A stretch of DNA of 32,258 nucleotides, from NCBI GenBank assembly GCA_030603685.1, contig JAUVXG010000030.1, positions 1-32,258 on the forward strand. Direction: 5' to 3'. The position numbers were made by a program, and so were the translations under genes. This DNA comes from Pleomorphomonas sp. (GTDB lineage Bacteria; Pseudomonadota; Alphaproteobacteria; Rhizobiales; Pleomorphomonadaceae). Shown in pieces: positions 10,467 through 17,320 of this stretch; positions within the stretch are counted from its first letter, which is position 1; every line of letters starts with the position of its first letter. The notes under the pieces were generated by a model that was given only the letters and a program-made list of their open reading frames with translations, was not told the DNA's origin and searched no databases.

Positions 10467-11075
10467 ATGTTTTCCGGCATCATTGCCCGGACTGTCGCCG
10501 TAGAGACGGCCAACGCGACCGGCGGGTCGCTGGTGGTGACCATCCCAACCGGCTGGTCCGATCTCGAACTCGGCGAAAGCATCGCCGTCAATGGCGTCTG
10601 TCTCACGGTGACCGAGATGAACGAGGCCGGCACGGCGCGCTTCTTCCTGTCTCCAGAAACCTTGGCCCGCTCCAACCTCGGCCATCTGGCCACGGGCTCG
10701 GTGGTCAACCTCGAACGATCCGTGGCGCTCGCTGACCGCCTGTCCGGGCACATGGTGCAGGGGCACGTCGACGGCAAGGCGACGCTCGTCGCCGTCACGC
10801 CGGACAGCGACGCCCGTCGCCTGGAGTTCGACCTTCCCTCGGAGCTTGCCCGCTACTGCGTCGAGAAGGGCTCTATCTCGCTCAACGGCATCAGCCTGAC
10901 CATCAACAGCATCGAGCCGGCGAACGATGGCGCCCGCATCGGCATCACCATCATTCCCCACACCTGGGACCACACCAACCTCTCCGCCGCCGCCCTCGGC
11001 GACGAGATCAACGTCGAGGTCGACGTCATCGCCAAGTATGTGGAGGTGCTATGCAAGCCCTATCTCGCGCACTGA
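10467..11075 (+). CDS. ribE: riboflavin synthase alpha chain
   Basis: Catalyses dismutation of two 6,7-dimethyl-8-ribityllumazine molecules to riboflavin and the pyrimidine precursor. The protein has 202 residues and the expected two tandem lumazine-binding barrels: the first starts MFSGIIARTVAV with VNGVCLTV, the second starts GHMVQGHVDG with LNGISLTI. It lies 5 bases after ribD, and its last 25 bases overlap ribBA in another frame, implying coupled translation. The same gene is called ribC in some species. A purine-rich AAAGG about nine bases before the ATG is the likely ribosome-binding site. Confidence 0.94.
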   Translation: MFSGIIARTVAVETANATGGSLVVTIPTGWSDLELGESIAVNGVCLTVTEMNEAGTARFFLSPETLARSNLGHLATGSVVNLERSVALADRLSGHMVQGHVDGKATLVAVTPDSDARRLEFDLPSELARYCVEKGSISLNGISLTINSIEPANDGARIGITIIPHTWDHTNLSAAALGDEINVEVDVIAKYVEVLCKPYLAH

Positions 11076-12259
11076 ACCGGCTGAAGGCCGGCGGCATGGT
11101 CCTGCTCGTCGATGACGAGGACCGGGAAAACGAGGGCGACCTCGTCGTCGCCGCCGAGTTCGCCACGCCTGACGCCATCGCTTTCATGGCCAAGAAGGCC
11201 TGCGGGCTGATCTGCCTGGCGCTCACCGGCGAGCAGATCGACCGGCTCGGCCTCTCCCCGATGGTGGCGATGAACCGCGCCCGCCGCTCCACGGCCTTTA
11301 CCGTCTCCATCGAGGCGCGCGACGGCATCACCACCGGCATATCGGCTTTTGACCGGGCGCACACAATCCGCGTCGCAGCCGATCCAGCGGTGGCGACCGG
11401 CGCCATCGTGTCGCCCGGCCACGTCTTCCCGTTGCGTGCAGCCGACGGCGGCGTTCTCGCCCGCAATGGCCACACCGAGGGGGCGATCGATCTCGTCCGC
11501 CTCGCCGGCCTGTCACCGGCCGCCGTCATCTGCGAGGTGATGGGCGAAAGCGGTCACATGGCGCGCCGGCCGGAACTCGACGCCTTCGCCAGGGAGCACG
11601 ATATCCCCGTGCTCACCATCGCTGAACTGGTCGAGCATCGCTGGGCGACGGAACGACTGGTCGAAGAGGTGGCAAGCGCCGACCTCCCGACCGCCTATGC
11701 CGATGGCGTGCTGCGTGTCCACGCCTTCCGCAGCCTCGTCGACGGGGAAGAACACCTGGCCATCGTTCGCCGCCCGTTGGGCAAGACGCCGCTGGTCCGC
11801 GTGCATTCGGAGTGCCTGACCGGCGACGCGCTCGGCTCGCTCCGCTGCGACTGCGGCCCCCAGCTTCACGAAGCGCAGCGGCTCGTGTCCGAAGACCCCG
11901 ATGGCGGTGTGGTCATCTACCTGCGCGGTCAGGAAGGACGCGGCATTGGCCTTGCCAACAAGATCCGCGCCTACGCGCTTCAGGACGGCGGCCTCGACAC
12001 ACTCGACGCCAACACCGCCCTGGGTTTGCCGGCCGATGCCCGTCACTACGGCATCGCCGCGCAAATTCTGAAAGCGCTCGGCATCGACCGCCTGCGCCTG
12101 CTCTCCAACAACCCGGCCAAAACCGACGCCCTCGCGAGCTATGGCCTCGACGTTGCCGACCAGGTGCCGCTCGTCATCCCGCCCAACCCGTTCAACCGTC
12201 ACTACCTCGCCACCAAGGGCAAGCGCTTCGGCCACAGCCTTTGTCAGCATGACTCCTGA
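11051..12259 (+). CDS. ribBA: bifunctional DHBP synthase / GTP cyclohydrolase II RibBA
   Basis: Supplies both starting compounds of riboflavin synthesis: 3,4-dihydroxy-2-butanone 4-phosphate from ribulose 5-phosphate (residues ~1-200) and the pyrimidine from GTP (residues ~205-402). The first domain has DDEDRENEGDLV, GITTGISAFDRAHTI and RNGHTEGAIDL. In the second, the zinc cysteines Cys255, Cys266 and Cys268 (CLTGDALGSLRCDCG), GQEGRGIGLANKIRAYALQD and LLSNNPAK are all present, so the GTP cyclohydrolase II half looks active; some alphaproteobacterial RibBA proteins have a decayed second domain. A usual Arg in the first domain's PGHVFPL segment is Ser here (SPGHVFPL). The start overlaps the end of ribE by 25 bases. 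Confidence 0.94.
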   Translation: MQALSRALNRLKAGGMVLLVDDEDRENEGDLVVAAEFATPDAIAFMAKKACGLICLALTGEQIDRLGLSPMVAMNRARRSTAFTVSIEARDGITTGISAFDRAHTIRVAADPAVATGAIVSPGHVFPLRAADGGVLARNGHTEGAIDLVRLAGLSPAAVICEVMGESGHMARRPELDAFAREHDIPVLTIAELVEHRWATERLVEEVASADLPTAYADGVLRVHAFRSLVDGEEHLAIVRRPLGKTPLVRVHSECLTGDALGSLRCDCGPQLHEAQRLVSEDPDGGVVIYLRGQEGRGIGLANKIRAYALQDGGLDTLDANTALGLPADARHYGIAAQILKALGIDRLRLLSNNPAKTDALASYGLDVADQVPLVIPPNPFNRHYLATKGKRFGHSLCQHDS

Positions 12260-12266
12260 GGAAACA

Positions 12267-12722
12267 ATGAGAACGTCCCCCACCCCGCCCCGTCTCGCCG
12301 TCGTCGTCAGCCGCTTCAATCCGGAGGTGACGGACGGCCTGCTCGCCGGCACGCGGCGCGAACTCGACGAACGCGGCGTGCCGCTTGCCGATACCGACGT
12401 GTTCCAGGCTCCCGGCGCTTTCGAGATCCCGCTGCTTGCCCAGACCCTTGCCAGGACCGGCCGCTATGCCGGCGTGATCTGCCTGGGCTGCGTGATCAAG
12501 GGCGACACGGCGCATTTCGAGTTCATCAGCCTCGGCGCCGCGACCGGACTGATGCAGGCAACGCTCGCAACCGGCGTGCCGATTACCTTCGGCATCCTCA
12601 CCACCTACACGGACGAGCAGGCCGTGCTGCGCAGTCGCGGCGACGCGGCGAACAAGGGACGCGAAGCGGCTGCGGCCTGTGTCGAGGCATTGGCAACGCT
12701 TGAGAAAATCAGGGTTGCCTGA
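12267..12722 (+). CDS. ribH: 6,7-dimethyl-8-ribityllumazine synthase
   Basis: Condenses the RibA/RibD-derived pyrimidine with the RibB product to form lumazine, the substrate of riboflavin synthase. Its 151 residues contain VVVSRFNPEVTDGLLAG, the GAFEIPLLAQ loop, GCVIKGDTAHFEFIS with the catalytic histidine His83, and NKGREAA near the end. I chose the ATG at 12267 over an in-frame ATG at 12249 because GAGG lies five bases before it and the earlier one overlaps the ribBA stop. Last gene of the riboflavin operon; a clear terminator follows 10 bases downstream. Confidence 0.94.
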   Translation: MRTSPTPPRLAVVVSRFNPEVTDGLLAGTRRELDERGVPLADTDVFQAPGAFEIPLLAQTLARTGRYAGVICLGCVIKGDTAHFEFISLGAATGLMQATLATGVPITFGILTTYTDEQAVLRSRGDAANKGREAAAACVEALATLEKIRVA

Positions 12723-12732
12723 CCTCAGGAAT

Positions 12733-12770
12733 GCGAAGGCGGCGGCCACCCGGACCGCCGCCTCGCTTTT
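12733..12770 (+). terminator. intrinsic terminator of the riboflavin operon
   Basis: GCGA-A-GGCGGCGG (12733-12745) pairs with CCGCCGCC-TCGC (12755-12766), 12 pairs with one bulged A and a 9-base loop, followed directly by TTTT (12767-12770). It lies just after ribH and before the convergent iron-uptake operon. Confidence 0.88.
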
Positions 12771-12784
12771 CCGACCAGAACGCG

Positions 12785-13603
12785 TCAGTCGAGACCGAGC
12801 TTGCCGCGCAGCGTCGACAGGTCCTCGGCCAGCGTGTTGACCGCCGCCGCCAGCACCTTGCGGTCGTCGTCGGTCAGCTTGTCGTAGGTGACGTAGCCCT
12901 CGCCGTCCTTGTACTTGGCGAGCGTCGTGTCGACCGTCTCGAAGTTGGCGTCCACCGTCTTCAGGAAGTCGGCTTCCTTGTCTGCGATCAGCGGCCGCAC
13001 CAGATCGACAATCTTGCGGGCGCCGTCAAAGTTGCCACGGAAGTCCCAGAGGTCGGTATGGCTGTAGCGGTCTTCCTCGCCGGAAATCTTGGTGGCCGCC
13101 ACCTCTTCCATCAGCACTGCGGCGCCGCCGACCACCTTCTCGGGCGGGAAAGTCAGCGAGGCGATGCGCCCCTCGAGCTCCTTGACGTCGGAGAGCAGCT
13201 TGTCGGCCACCGGAGCGAGGCCCTCAGTGGAGTTCTTCTCCCAGAGGCCGTATTCGATGCGATGGAAGCCAGGGAACTCCGGATCGGCCTCGGCCTTCTC
13301 GTAGTCGTCGGCCCGCGAGTCGATGGACGCGTCGAGGTCGGAGAACAGCTCGGCGATCGGCTCGATCGCCTCATAGGAAAGACGGGTCGGCGCAAAGAGC
13401 TCCTTTGCCTTGTCGACCTCGCCAGCCTTCACGGCGTCGGTGAAGGCGGTGGTGTCCTCGACGAGCTTGGCAAGCTTTTCAGAGACGTAGATCTTGTATT
13501 CGGCGATCGGCTCGACGAGGTCGAGGCTCGCCTCCTGGGCAAAGGCGCCGGACGTCAGGACGAATGTCAGCGCCGAAGCGCCCACCAGGCCGGATATGCG
13601 CAT
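12785..13603 (-). CDS. imelysin-domain (peptidase M75) periplasmic protein, EfeM-like
   Basis: A secreted protein of 272 residues made of a signal peptide (residues 1-22, cleavage near AFA|QE) and one imelysin/M75 domain with no cupredoxin domain, the EfeM layout. The domain's HxxE motif is HRIE at 114-117 in GFHRIEYGLW. It is a clear paralog of the M75 half of EfeO in the same operon, with matching EYKxY, PGFHRIE and GLxPVADKL segments. Start at ATG 13603, preceded by GGGAG; an earlier ATG at 13621 would spoil the signal peptide. It is the last gene of efeU-efeO-efeB, 33 bases after efeB. It probably binds iron or hands it to the permease; the exact role is not established. Confidence 0.85.
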   Translation of the reverse strand: MRISGLVGASALTFVLTSGAFAQEASLDLVEPIAEYKIYVSEKLAKLVEDTTAFTDAVKAGEVDKAKELFAPTRLSYEAIEPIAELFSDLDASIDSRADDYEKAEADPEFPGFHRIEYGLWEKNSTEGLAPVADKLLSDVKELEGRIASLTFPPEKVVGGAAVLMEEVAATKISGEEDRYSHTDLWDFRGNFDGARKIVDLVRPLIADKEADFLKTVDANFETVDTTLAKYKDGEGYVTYDKLTDDDRKVLAAAVNTLAEDLSTLRGKLGLD

Positions 13604-13636
13604 GTTTCGATCTCCCTTCATGAAATGGATGCGAGT

Positions 13637-14944
13637 TCAGGCACCGCGCGCGGCGGCGATCAGCGAACTGCCGACGTAGTCGGAAGCGTCGCGAATTCCC
13701 GGAAGCGTGTAGAAGAAGCCGCCGCCGACCGGCTTGATGTATTCTTCGAGCGGCTCGCCATTGAGCTTCTGCTGCACGGCGATGAAGCCCCGCTCAAGGT
13801 TCGCCTGATAGCAGATGAACAGGAGGCCCTGATCGAGCTGGCCGGATCGGGTAACGCCATTCGAGTAGTTGAACGGGCGCCGGAGAATGATGTTGGCCTT
13901 CGACGCCTCGTCGCGCGCATTGGCGAGACGAATGTGGGCGTCCATCGGAGTCGCCTTGCCCTCGGGGTCGCTGGCGTAGTCGGGCACCTCGAACTCGCTG
14001 CCCTCGCGGCGATCAAGCGGCGCGCCGTTCATCTTGGTGCGCCCCATGATCCGCTCTTGCTCACCGAATGGCGTACGATCCCAGCGTTCGACGAAGTTGC
14101 GGATGATGCGCACCGCCTGGTAACTGCCGCCGACTGCCCAGGCCGGTTCACCCTCCTCCGCCCCCACCCAGACCACGCGATCCATCTCGGCGGCGTCCGA
14201 GGAGTCCGGGTTGGCCGATCCATCGCGGAAGCCGAGGAAGTTGCGGGCGCTCTCGGCGCGGCCGTCCGGTCCCGGCGTGATCACCGGCACGTTGCCTTCC
14301 TGCTTCCATTTCAGGATCATTTGACGGCTCGACGCCTTGATGATGTCTCTCAGGGCGTGGATGGTCGTGTCCTGCGTGTTGGCGCAGATCTGGAGGGACA
14401 GGTCGCCATGGCAGGTGTCGGCATCGAGCGCGTCGTTGGGAAAGCGCATCATCCGCTGAAGATGTCTTGGCTTCAGCGGCGCCAGCCAAGGCCGGTCGTC
14501 GAACAGCGAGGCACCGAGCGATACGGTGATGGTCAGGTTGTCGGGACGCACGATTGGCCCCAACAGCCCGGAGTCGGCGGGCGGCAGCTTCGGATCGAGC
14601 ATGGGCACCGAGCCACCGACGGTGAGGAAGGCTATGCGCTCGGTCAGTGTGCGGAACAACGCTTCCAGTTCGTCGGCGTTGCTCGCCAGCACGTCGAAGC
14701 TCGCCACCATGCCGTTGGCCGGGCGGGCATTGACCACGCCTGCCTGATGGCGGCCGAGATGCGGAACGCTGTCGAGCTGGCTCGCAGCGTTGGCGACGGG
14801 GGCGTCGGCGACCGAATGATGCATCGTCTCCGCGCTGACGGTGCCCGACAACGAACCACCAACCGCCGTTGCGCCAAGCCCGGCCAGGAGTCGGCGACGA
14901 TTCAGATGGTAGGGGGACCTTTGGAGATCTTTCGGATCGAGCAT
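13637..14944 (-). CDS. efeB: deferrochelatase/peroxidase EfeB (DyP-type, Tat-exported)
   Basis: A haem-binding dye-decolourising peroxidase of 435 residues, exported to the periplasm. In E. coli EfeUOB it acts with EfeU and EfeO and has been credited with oxidising ferrous iron or removing iron from haem. A twin-arginine signal (NRRRLLAGLGA) lies at residues 15-25. The DyP GFRDG motif is at 238-242 with the catalytic aspartate at 241, and the proximal haem histidine is His337 in DAHIRLAN, followed by ILRRPFNYSNG. I chose the ATG at 14944, with GGAG eight bases upstream; a GTG at 14953 overlapping the efeO stop is an alternative. It lies five bases after efeO. Confidence 0.93.
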   Translation of the reverse strand: MLDPKDLQRSPYHLNRRRLLAGLGATAVGGSLSGTVSAETMHHSVADAPVANAASQLDSVPHLGRHQAGVVNARPANGMVASFDVLASNADELEALFRTLTERIAFLTVGGSVPMLDPKLPPADSGLLGPIVRPDNLTITVSLGASLFDDRPWLAPLKPRHLQRMMRFPNDALDADTCHGDLSLQICANTQDTTIHALRDIIKASSRQMILKWKQEGNVPVITPGPDGRAESARNFLGFRDGSANPDSSDAAEMDRVVWVGAEEGEPAWAVGGSYQAVRIIRNFVERWDRTPFGEQERIMGRTKMNGAPLDRREGSEFEVPDYASDPEGKATPMDAHIRLANARDEASKANIILRRPFNYSNGVTRSGQLDQGLLFICYQANLERGFIAVQQKLNGEPLEEYIKPVGGGFFYTLPGIRDASDYVGSSLIAAARGA

Positions 14945-14949
14945 GGTGT

Positions 14950-16140
14950 TCACTCCAAGCCAAGCGCCGGGTTGATCCGGTCTATCGCGTCGGCAAGCGC
15001 GACGAGGTCCGCAGCCAACGCCTTGCGGGCATCCGGCGAGACGTCGCTGTAGATGACCGGCGCGGCGTCCGATCCGCTGAGCTTGCCAAGTTCGGCCCGC
15101 ACCGCTGCGAAAGCATCGGTCGTTGCCTTCGCCATTTCGGGGGACGCCTCGGCTAAAAGCGGGACAAGCAAAGACACCGGCTTTTCAAGGCCATCCACGG
15201 CGGCGGCAAACTCGACGAGTTCGTCATTGGCATAGAGGTTGTCGCCGGAGATCACCGGTCCTTCGGCCAGCCGCCGCGCCTCGCGCGCCGCATTGCCGGC
15301 AAGGTCGACCGGCTCGAACTTCACCGCCTTCAGACGGTCCCGAAGCGTTGTCGCATCGGCTTCCAGTTTGTCGGCGACGGGCTTCAGTCCGGTGACCGAT
15401 CCTTCGTGCCAAAGACCGAACTCGATCCTGTGGAAGCCGGTGAAAGCCGGATCTTGCTCGCGGCCGGCCAGATAGGTGGCGACGGGATCGATGGCGTTCT
15501 CAAGATCCGCGATGCGGCCGCTGACTGCCTCGACATGCCGATAGACGGTTCGGGCTGCGGCATAGGCGGACTTTGCCGCATCCATGTCGCCGGCGTCGAT
15601 CGCCGTGGAAAGCGCCCCAACCGCCTGGATCATCCTGTTCGACCGAAGGGCGCGATAGACCTTGTACTCGGACAGAGGGCCAATGAAGGCCTTCAGCGGC
15701 GGCTTGACCTTCTCCGCTTCCGAATGAGCCGACGCCGTCACCGTCAGTTTGCCGCGCGGATTGGACAGAAGACCGCAAGTGATGTCGTAGACACCCGGCT
15801 TGAGGCGAGCGGCCAACTGCGACCGGAAGCCGGGAGCAATGTTCTCGCGCTCCTCGACCACCATCACGCCGTCGAGAATCTCCCACTCGATCGGGCGGTT
15901 CGAGGCATTCTCGATCTCGAAGACGCTGCGTCCCGCTGGAACCGTCAGGTCCATCGGCTCGCAACTCTTATCACCGACGCGAACGGCGATCGTACCGGGC
16001 TCGCTCGGGCGCACTGCCCGCTGCGAGGCCAGGTAGAAGGCGCCGCCCCCGGCCAACGCCAACACGCCGGCCCCGATGAGGGCAATAGTCGTCAGTCGCG
16101 ACGGCGGGCCGCCGGCGCGTTGCGGATCAGACGAAGACAT
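14950..16140 (-). CDS. efeO: iron uptake protein EfeO (cupredoxin plus imelysin domains)
   Basis: The periplasmic partner of the EfeU permease, 396 residues. A hydrophobic segment at residues 16-38 acts as signal or membrane anchor. Residues ~48-135 form the cupredoxin-like domain with Cys60 in DKSCEPMDL and Cys122 in DITCGLL. Residues ~150-396 are the imelysin/M75 domain with HRIE at 237-240. The E. coli protein has the same two-domain plan and ~375 residues. The ATG at 16140 follows GGGGTAAGG and lies two bases after the efeU stop; the open frame upstream overlaps efeU and has no homology. It probably captures and/or oxidises iron via the cupredoxin domain before passage through EfeU. Confidence 0.92.
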   Translation of the reverse strand: MSSSDPQRAGGPPSRLTTIALIGAGVLALAGGGAFYLASQRAVRPSEPGTIAVRVGDKSCEPMDLTVPAGRSVFEIENASNRPIEWEILDGVMVVEERENIAPGFRSQLAARLKPGVYDITCGLLSNPRGKLTVTASAHSEAEKVKPPLKAFIGPLSEYKVYRALRSNRMIQAVGALSTAIDAGDMDAAKSAYAAARTVYRHVEAVSGRIADLENAIDPVATYLAGREQDPAFTGFHRIEFGLWHEGSVTGLKPVADKLEADATTLRDRLKAVKFEPVDLAGNAAREARRLAEGPVISGDNLYANDELVEFAAAVDGLEKPVSLLVPLLAEASPEMAKATTDAFAAVRAELGKLSGSDAAPVIYSDVSPDARKALAADLVALADAIDRINPALGLE

Positions 16141-16142
16141 CC

Positions 16143-16988
16143 TTACCCCTTTTCGGTCCCGGTGACCGGAGCCCTGAAAAGGGTCGGTCGATCGGGCTTC
16201 AGGAACAGCACCAGCGTTACCGCGAGGAAGATGACGTAAAGTCCCGCCTCGCCGATCGTCGGGGCCTCCTGATAGTTGAACACGCCGGAGAGAACCGTCC
16301 CAATGACGCTCGATACCGGCAGTGTGCTGGACAAATCGTAGACGCGCGCCTGGAGCAGGTTCCATACGCCCGCCTCGTGCAGGCTGCGCAGACTGGCCGC
16401 CGCGAGCCCGGCAGCGACGATCAGGATGAAGACGCCCGTCCAGCGGAAGAAGCGCCTGAGATCGAGACGAATGCCACCGCGATAGAGCGCATAGCCCAGA
16501 ACGGCCGCGACCAGCAGTCCGAGCAAGGCGCCAAGCGGCGCGGCAGCGCCGGGGCTCTGCTGGAACACCGCGAGCAGGAAGAACACGGACTCAAGACCCT
16601 CGCGCCCAACGGCGAAGAAGGTCATGCCGATCAGAGCCCATGTGGCACCCTTCGGGGCCTGCATGGCGGCGTCGATCGCCCCGTGCAGCTCCCCCTTGAT
16701 CGAACGGGCGGCTCGACGCATCCAGAACACCATGCTGACCAGAACGACCACCGCGACGAAGCCGACGATGGCCTCGAACAGTTCCTGCGCCTTTTGAGGG
16801 AATTCGGCCGCCATCAGTTGCAAGGCCGCACCGGCAAACAACGACAGCGCCACGGCCAGCATCACCCCGACCCAAACCACCGGCAGGAAGGCGCCACGCT
16901 CGGTCTGCTTGAGGTAGCTCGCGATGATGCCAGTCACCAGCGCAGCCTCTATGCCCTCGCGCAACATGATGAGAAACGGCGCCAGCAC
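16143..16988 (-). CDS. efeU: ferrous iron permease EfeU (FTR1 family)
   Basis: Inner-membrane iron permease of 281 residues with about seven hydrophobic helices. The two REGxE iron-translocation motifs of the Ftr1/EfeU family are present: REGIE at residues 10-14 and REGLE at 129-133. The start is a GTG at 16988, chosen because AGGAGG lies five bases upstream and the protein then begins directly at APFLIMLREGIE, as in E. coli EfeU (276 residues); a longer frame to 17084 has no homology and crosses two inverted repeats. First gene of efeU-efeO-efeB-M75. Iron-dependent control is likely in view of the upstream palindromes. Confidence 0.93.
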   Translation of the reverse strand: MLAPFLIMLREGIEAALVTGIIASYLKQTERGAFLPVVWVGVMLAVALSLFAGAALQLMAAEFPQKAQELFEAIVGFVAVVVLVSMVFWMRRAARSIKGELHGAIDAAMQAPKGATWALIGMTFFAVGREGLESVFFLLAVFQQSPGAAAPLGALLGLLVAAVLGYALYRGGIRLDLRRFFRWTGVFILIVAAGLAAASLRSLHEAGVWNLLQARVYDLSSTLPVSSVIGTVLSGVFNYQEAPTIGEAGLYVIFLAVTLVLFLKPDRPTLFRAPVTGTEKG

Positions 16989-17003
16989 CCCAACCTCCTG
17001 CCG

Positions 17004-17024
17004 ACCAATAAGGTGATTATTGGT
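17004..17024. promoter_or_regulatory. perfect inverted repeat before the efeU ribosome-binding site
   Basis: Arms ACCAATAA (17004-17011) and TTATTGGT (17017-17024) are perfect complements around a 5-base centre, ending only a few bases before the efeU Shine-Dalgarno sequence. It could be an operator for an iron regulator or, in mRNA, a hairpin that limits translation initiation. The binding protein is unknown. Confidence 0.5.
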
Positions 17025-17066
17025 TTCAACATTTAGGGCGTGCCTGTCAATAGCGCGATCAGTGTT

Positions 17067-17085
17067 TTTGCGAGTCACTCGCAAA
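17067..17085. promoter_or_regulatory. 7-1-7 palindrome upstream of efeU, possible Fur-family operator
   Basis: TTTGCGAG-TCA-CTCGCAAA is a perfect dyad; its core TGCGAGT-C-ACTCGCA (17069-17083) has the 7-1-7 symmetry of Fur-family operators. It is about 80 bases upstream of the efeU start. The sequence is not the E. coli Fur box, and alphaproteobacteria often use other iron regulators (Irr, RirA), so the identity of the regulator is a guess. Confidence 0.45.
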
Positions 17086-17320
17086 TATGCGTACTTGCTC
17101 CAATGGCCAGACCGATTGATTCACAACATGAAGAAGTCCGGACGATTTCTGGGAGCACCATGAATCAACACATGAGGCAGCTTGGACACCAAGTGGACTC
17201 ACAACATCAAAAAAGCAAATAAAATTCAATGATACCAATAAATTAATGTACCTTCCTAAACCAATGCACAAAGATAAATCGGTGTCCGTCGGCTGGCTGA
17301 TTTGCCCTGAAACCACGCAC

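Larger units (their letters stand above)
16989..17320. other. AT-richer gap holding the efeU promoter region
   Basis: This 332-base stretch lies between the hutH-like gene end and the efeU start, both on the minus strand. It carries two perfect inverted repeats next to efeU (listed separately), a TTGACA-like hexamer on the minus strand (17045-17050) without a convincing -10 partner, and a pair of short direct repeats TCACAACAT at 17121-17129 and 17199-17207. I see no gene in it and no clear intrinsic terminator after the hutH-like gene. Confidence 0.6.

Noticed and set aside
14016-14963. other long overlapping frames opposite or beside efeB
   Set aside because: Translations are Arg/Pro/Ser-rich shadows of the real gene with no homology.
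12731-15052. 773-codon open frame on the plus strand
   Set aside because: It lies antisense to efeB, the M75 gene and part of efeO, all clearly recognised on the other strand; its translation is low-complexity in style and resembles no protein. Long antisense frames are usual in GC-rich DNA.
17121-17207. direct repeats TCACAACAT as part of an array
   Set aside because: Only two copies of nine bases with unequal flanks; no CRISPR-like or iteron-like periodicity.
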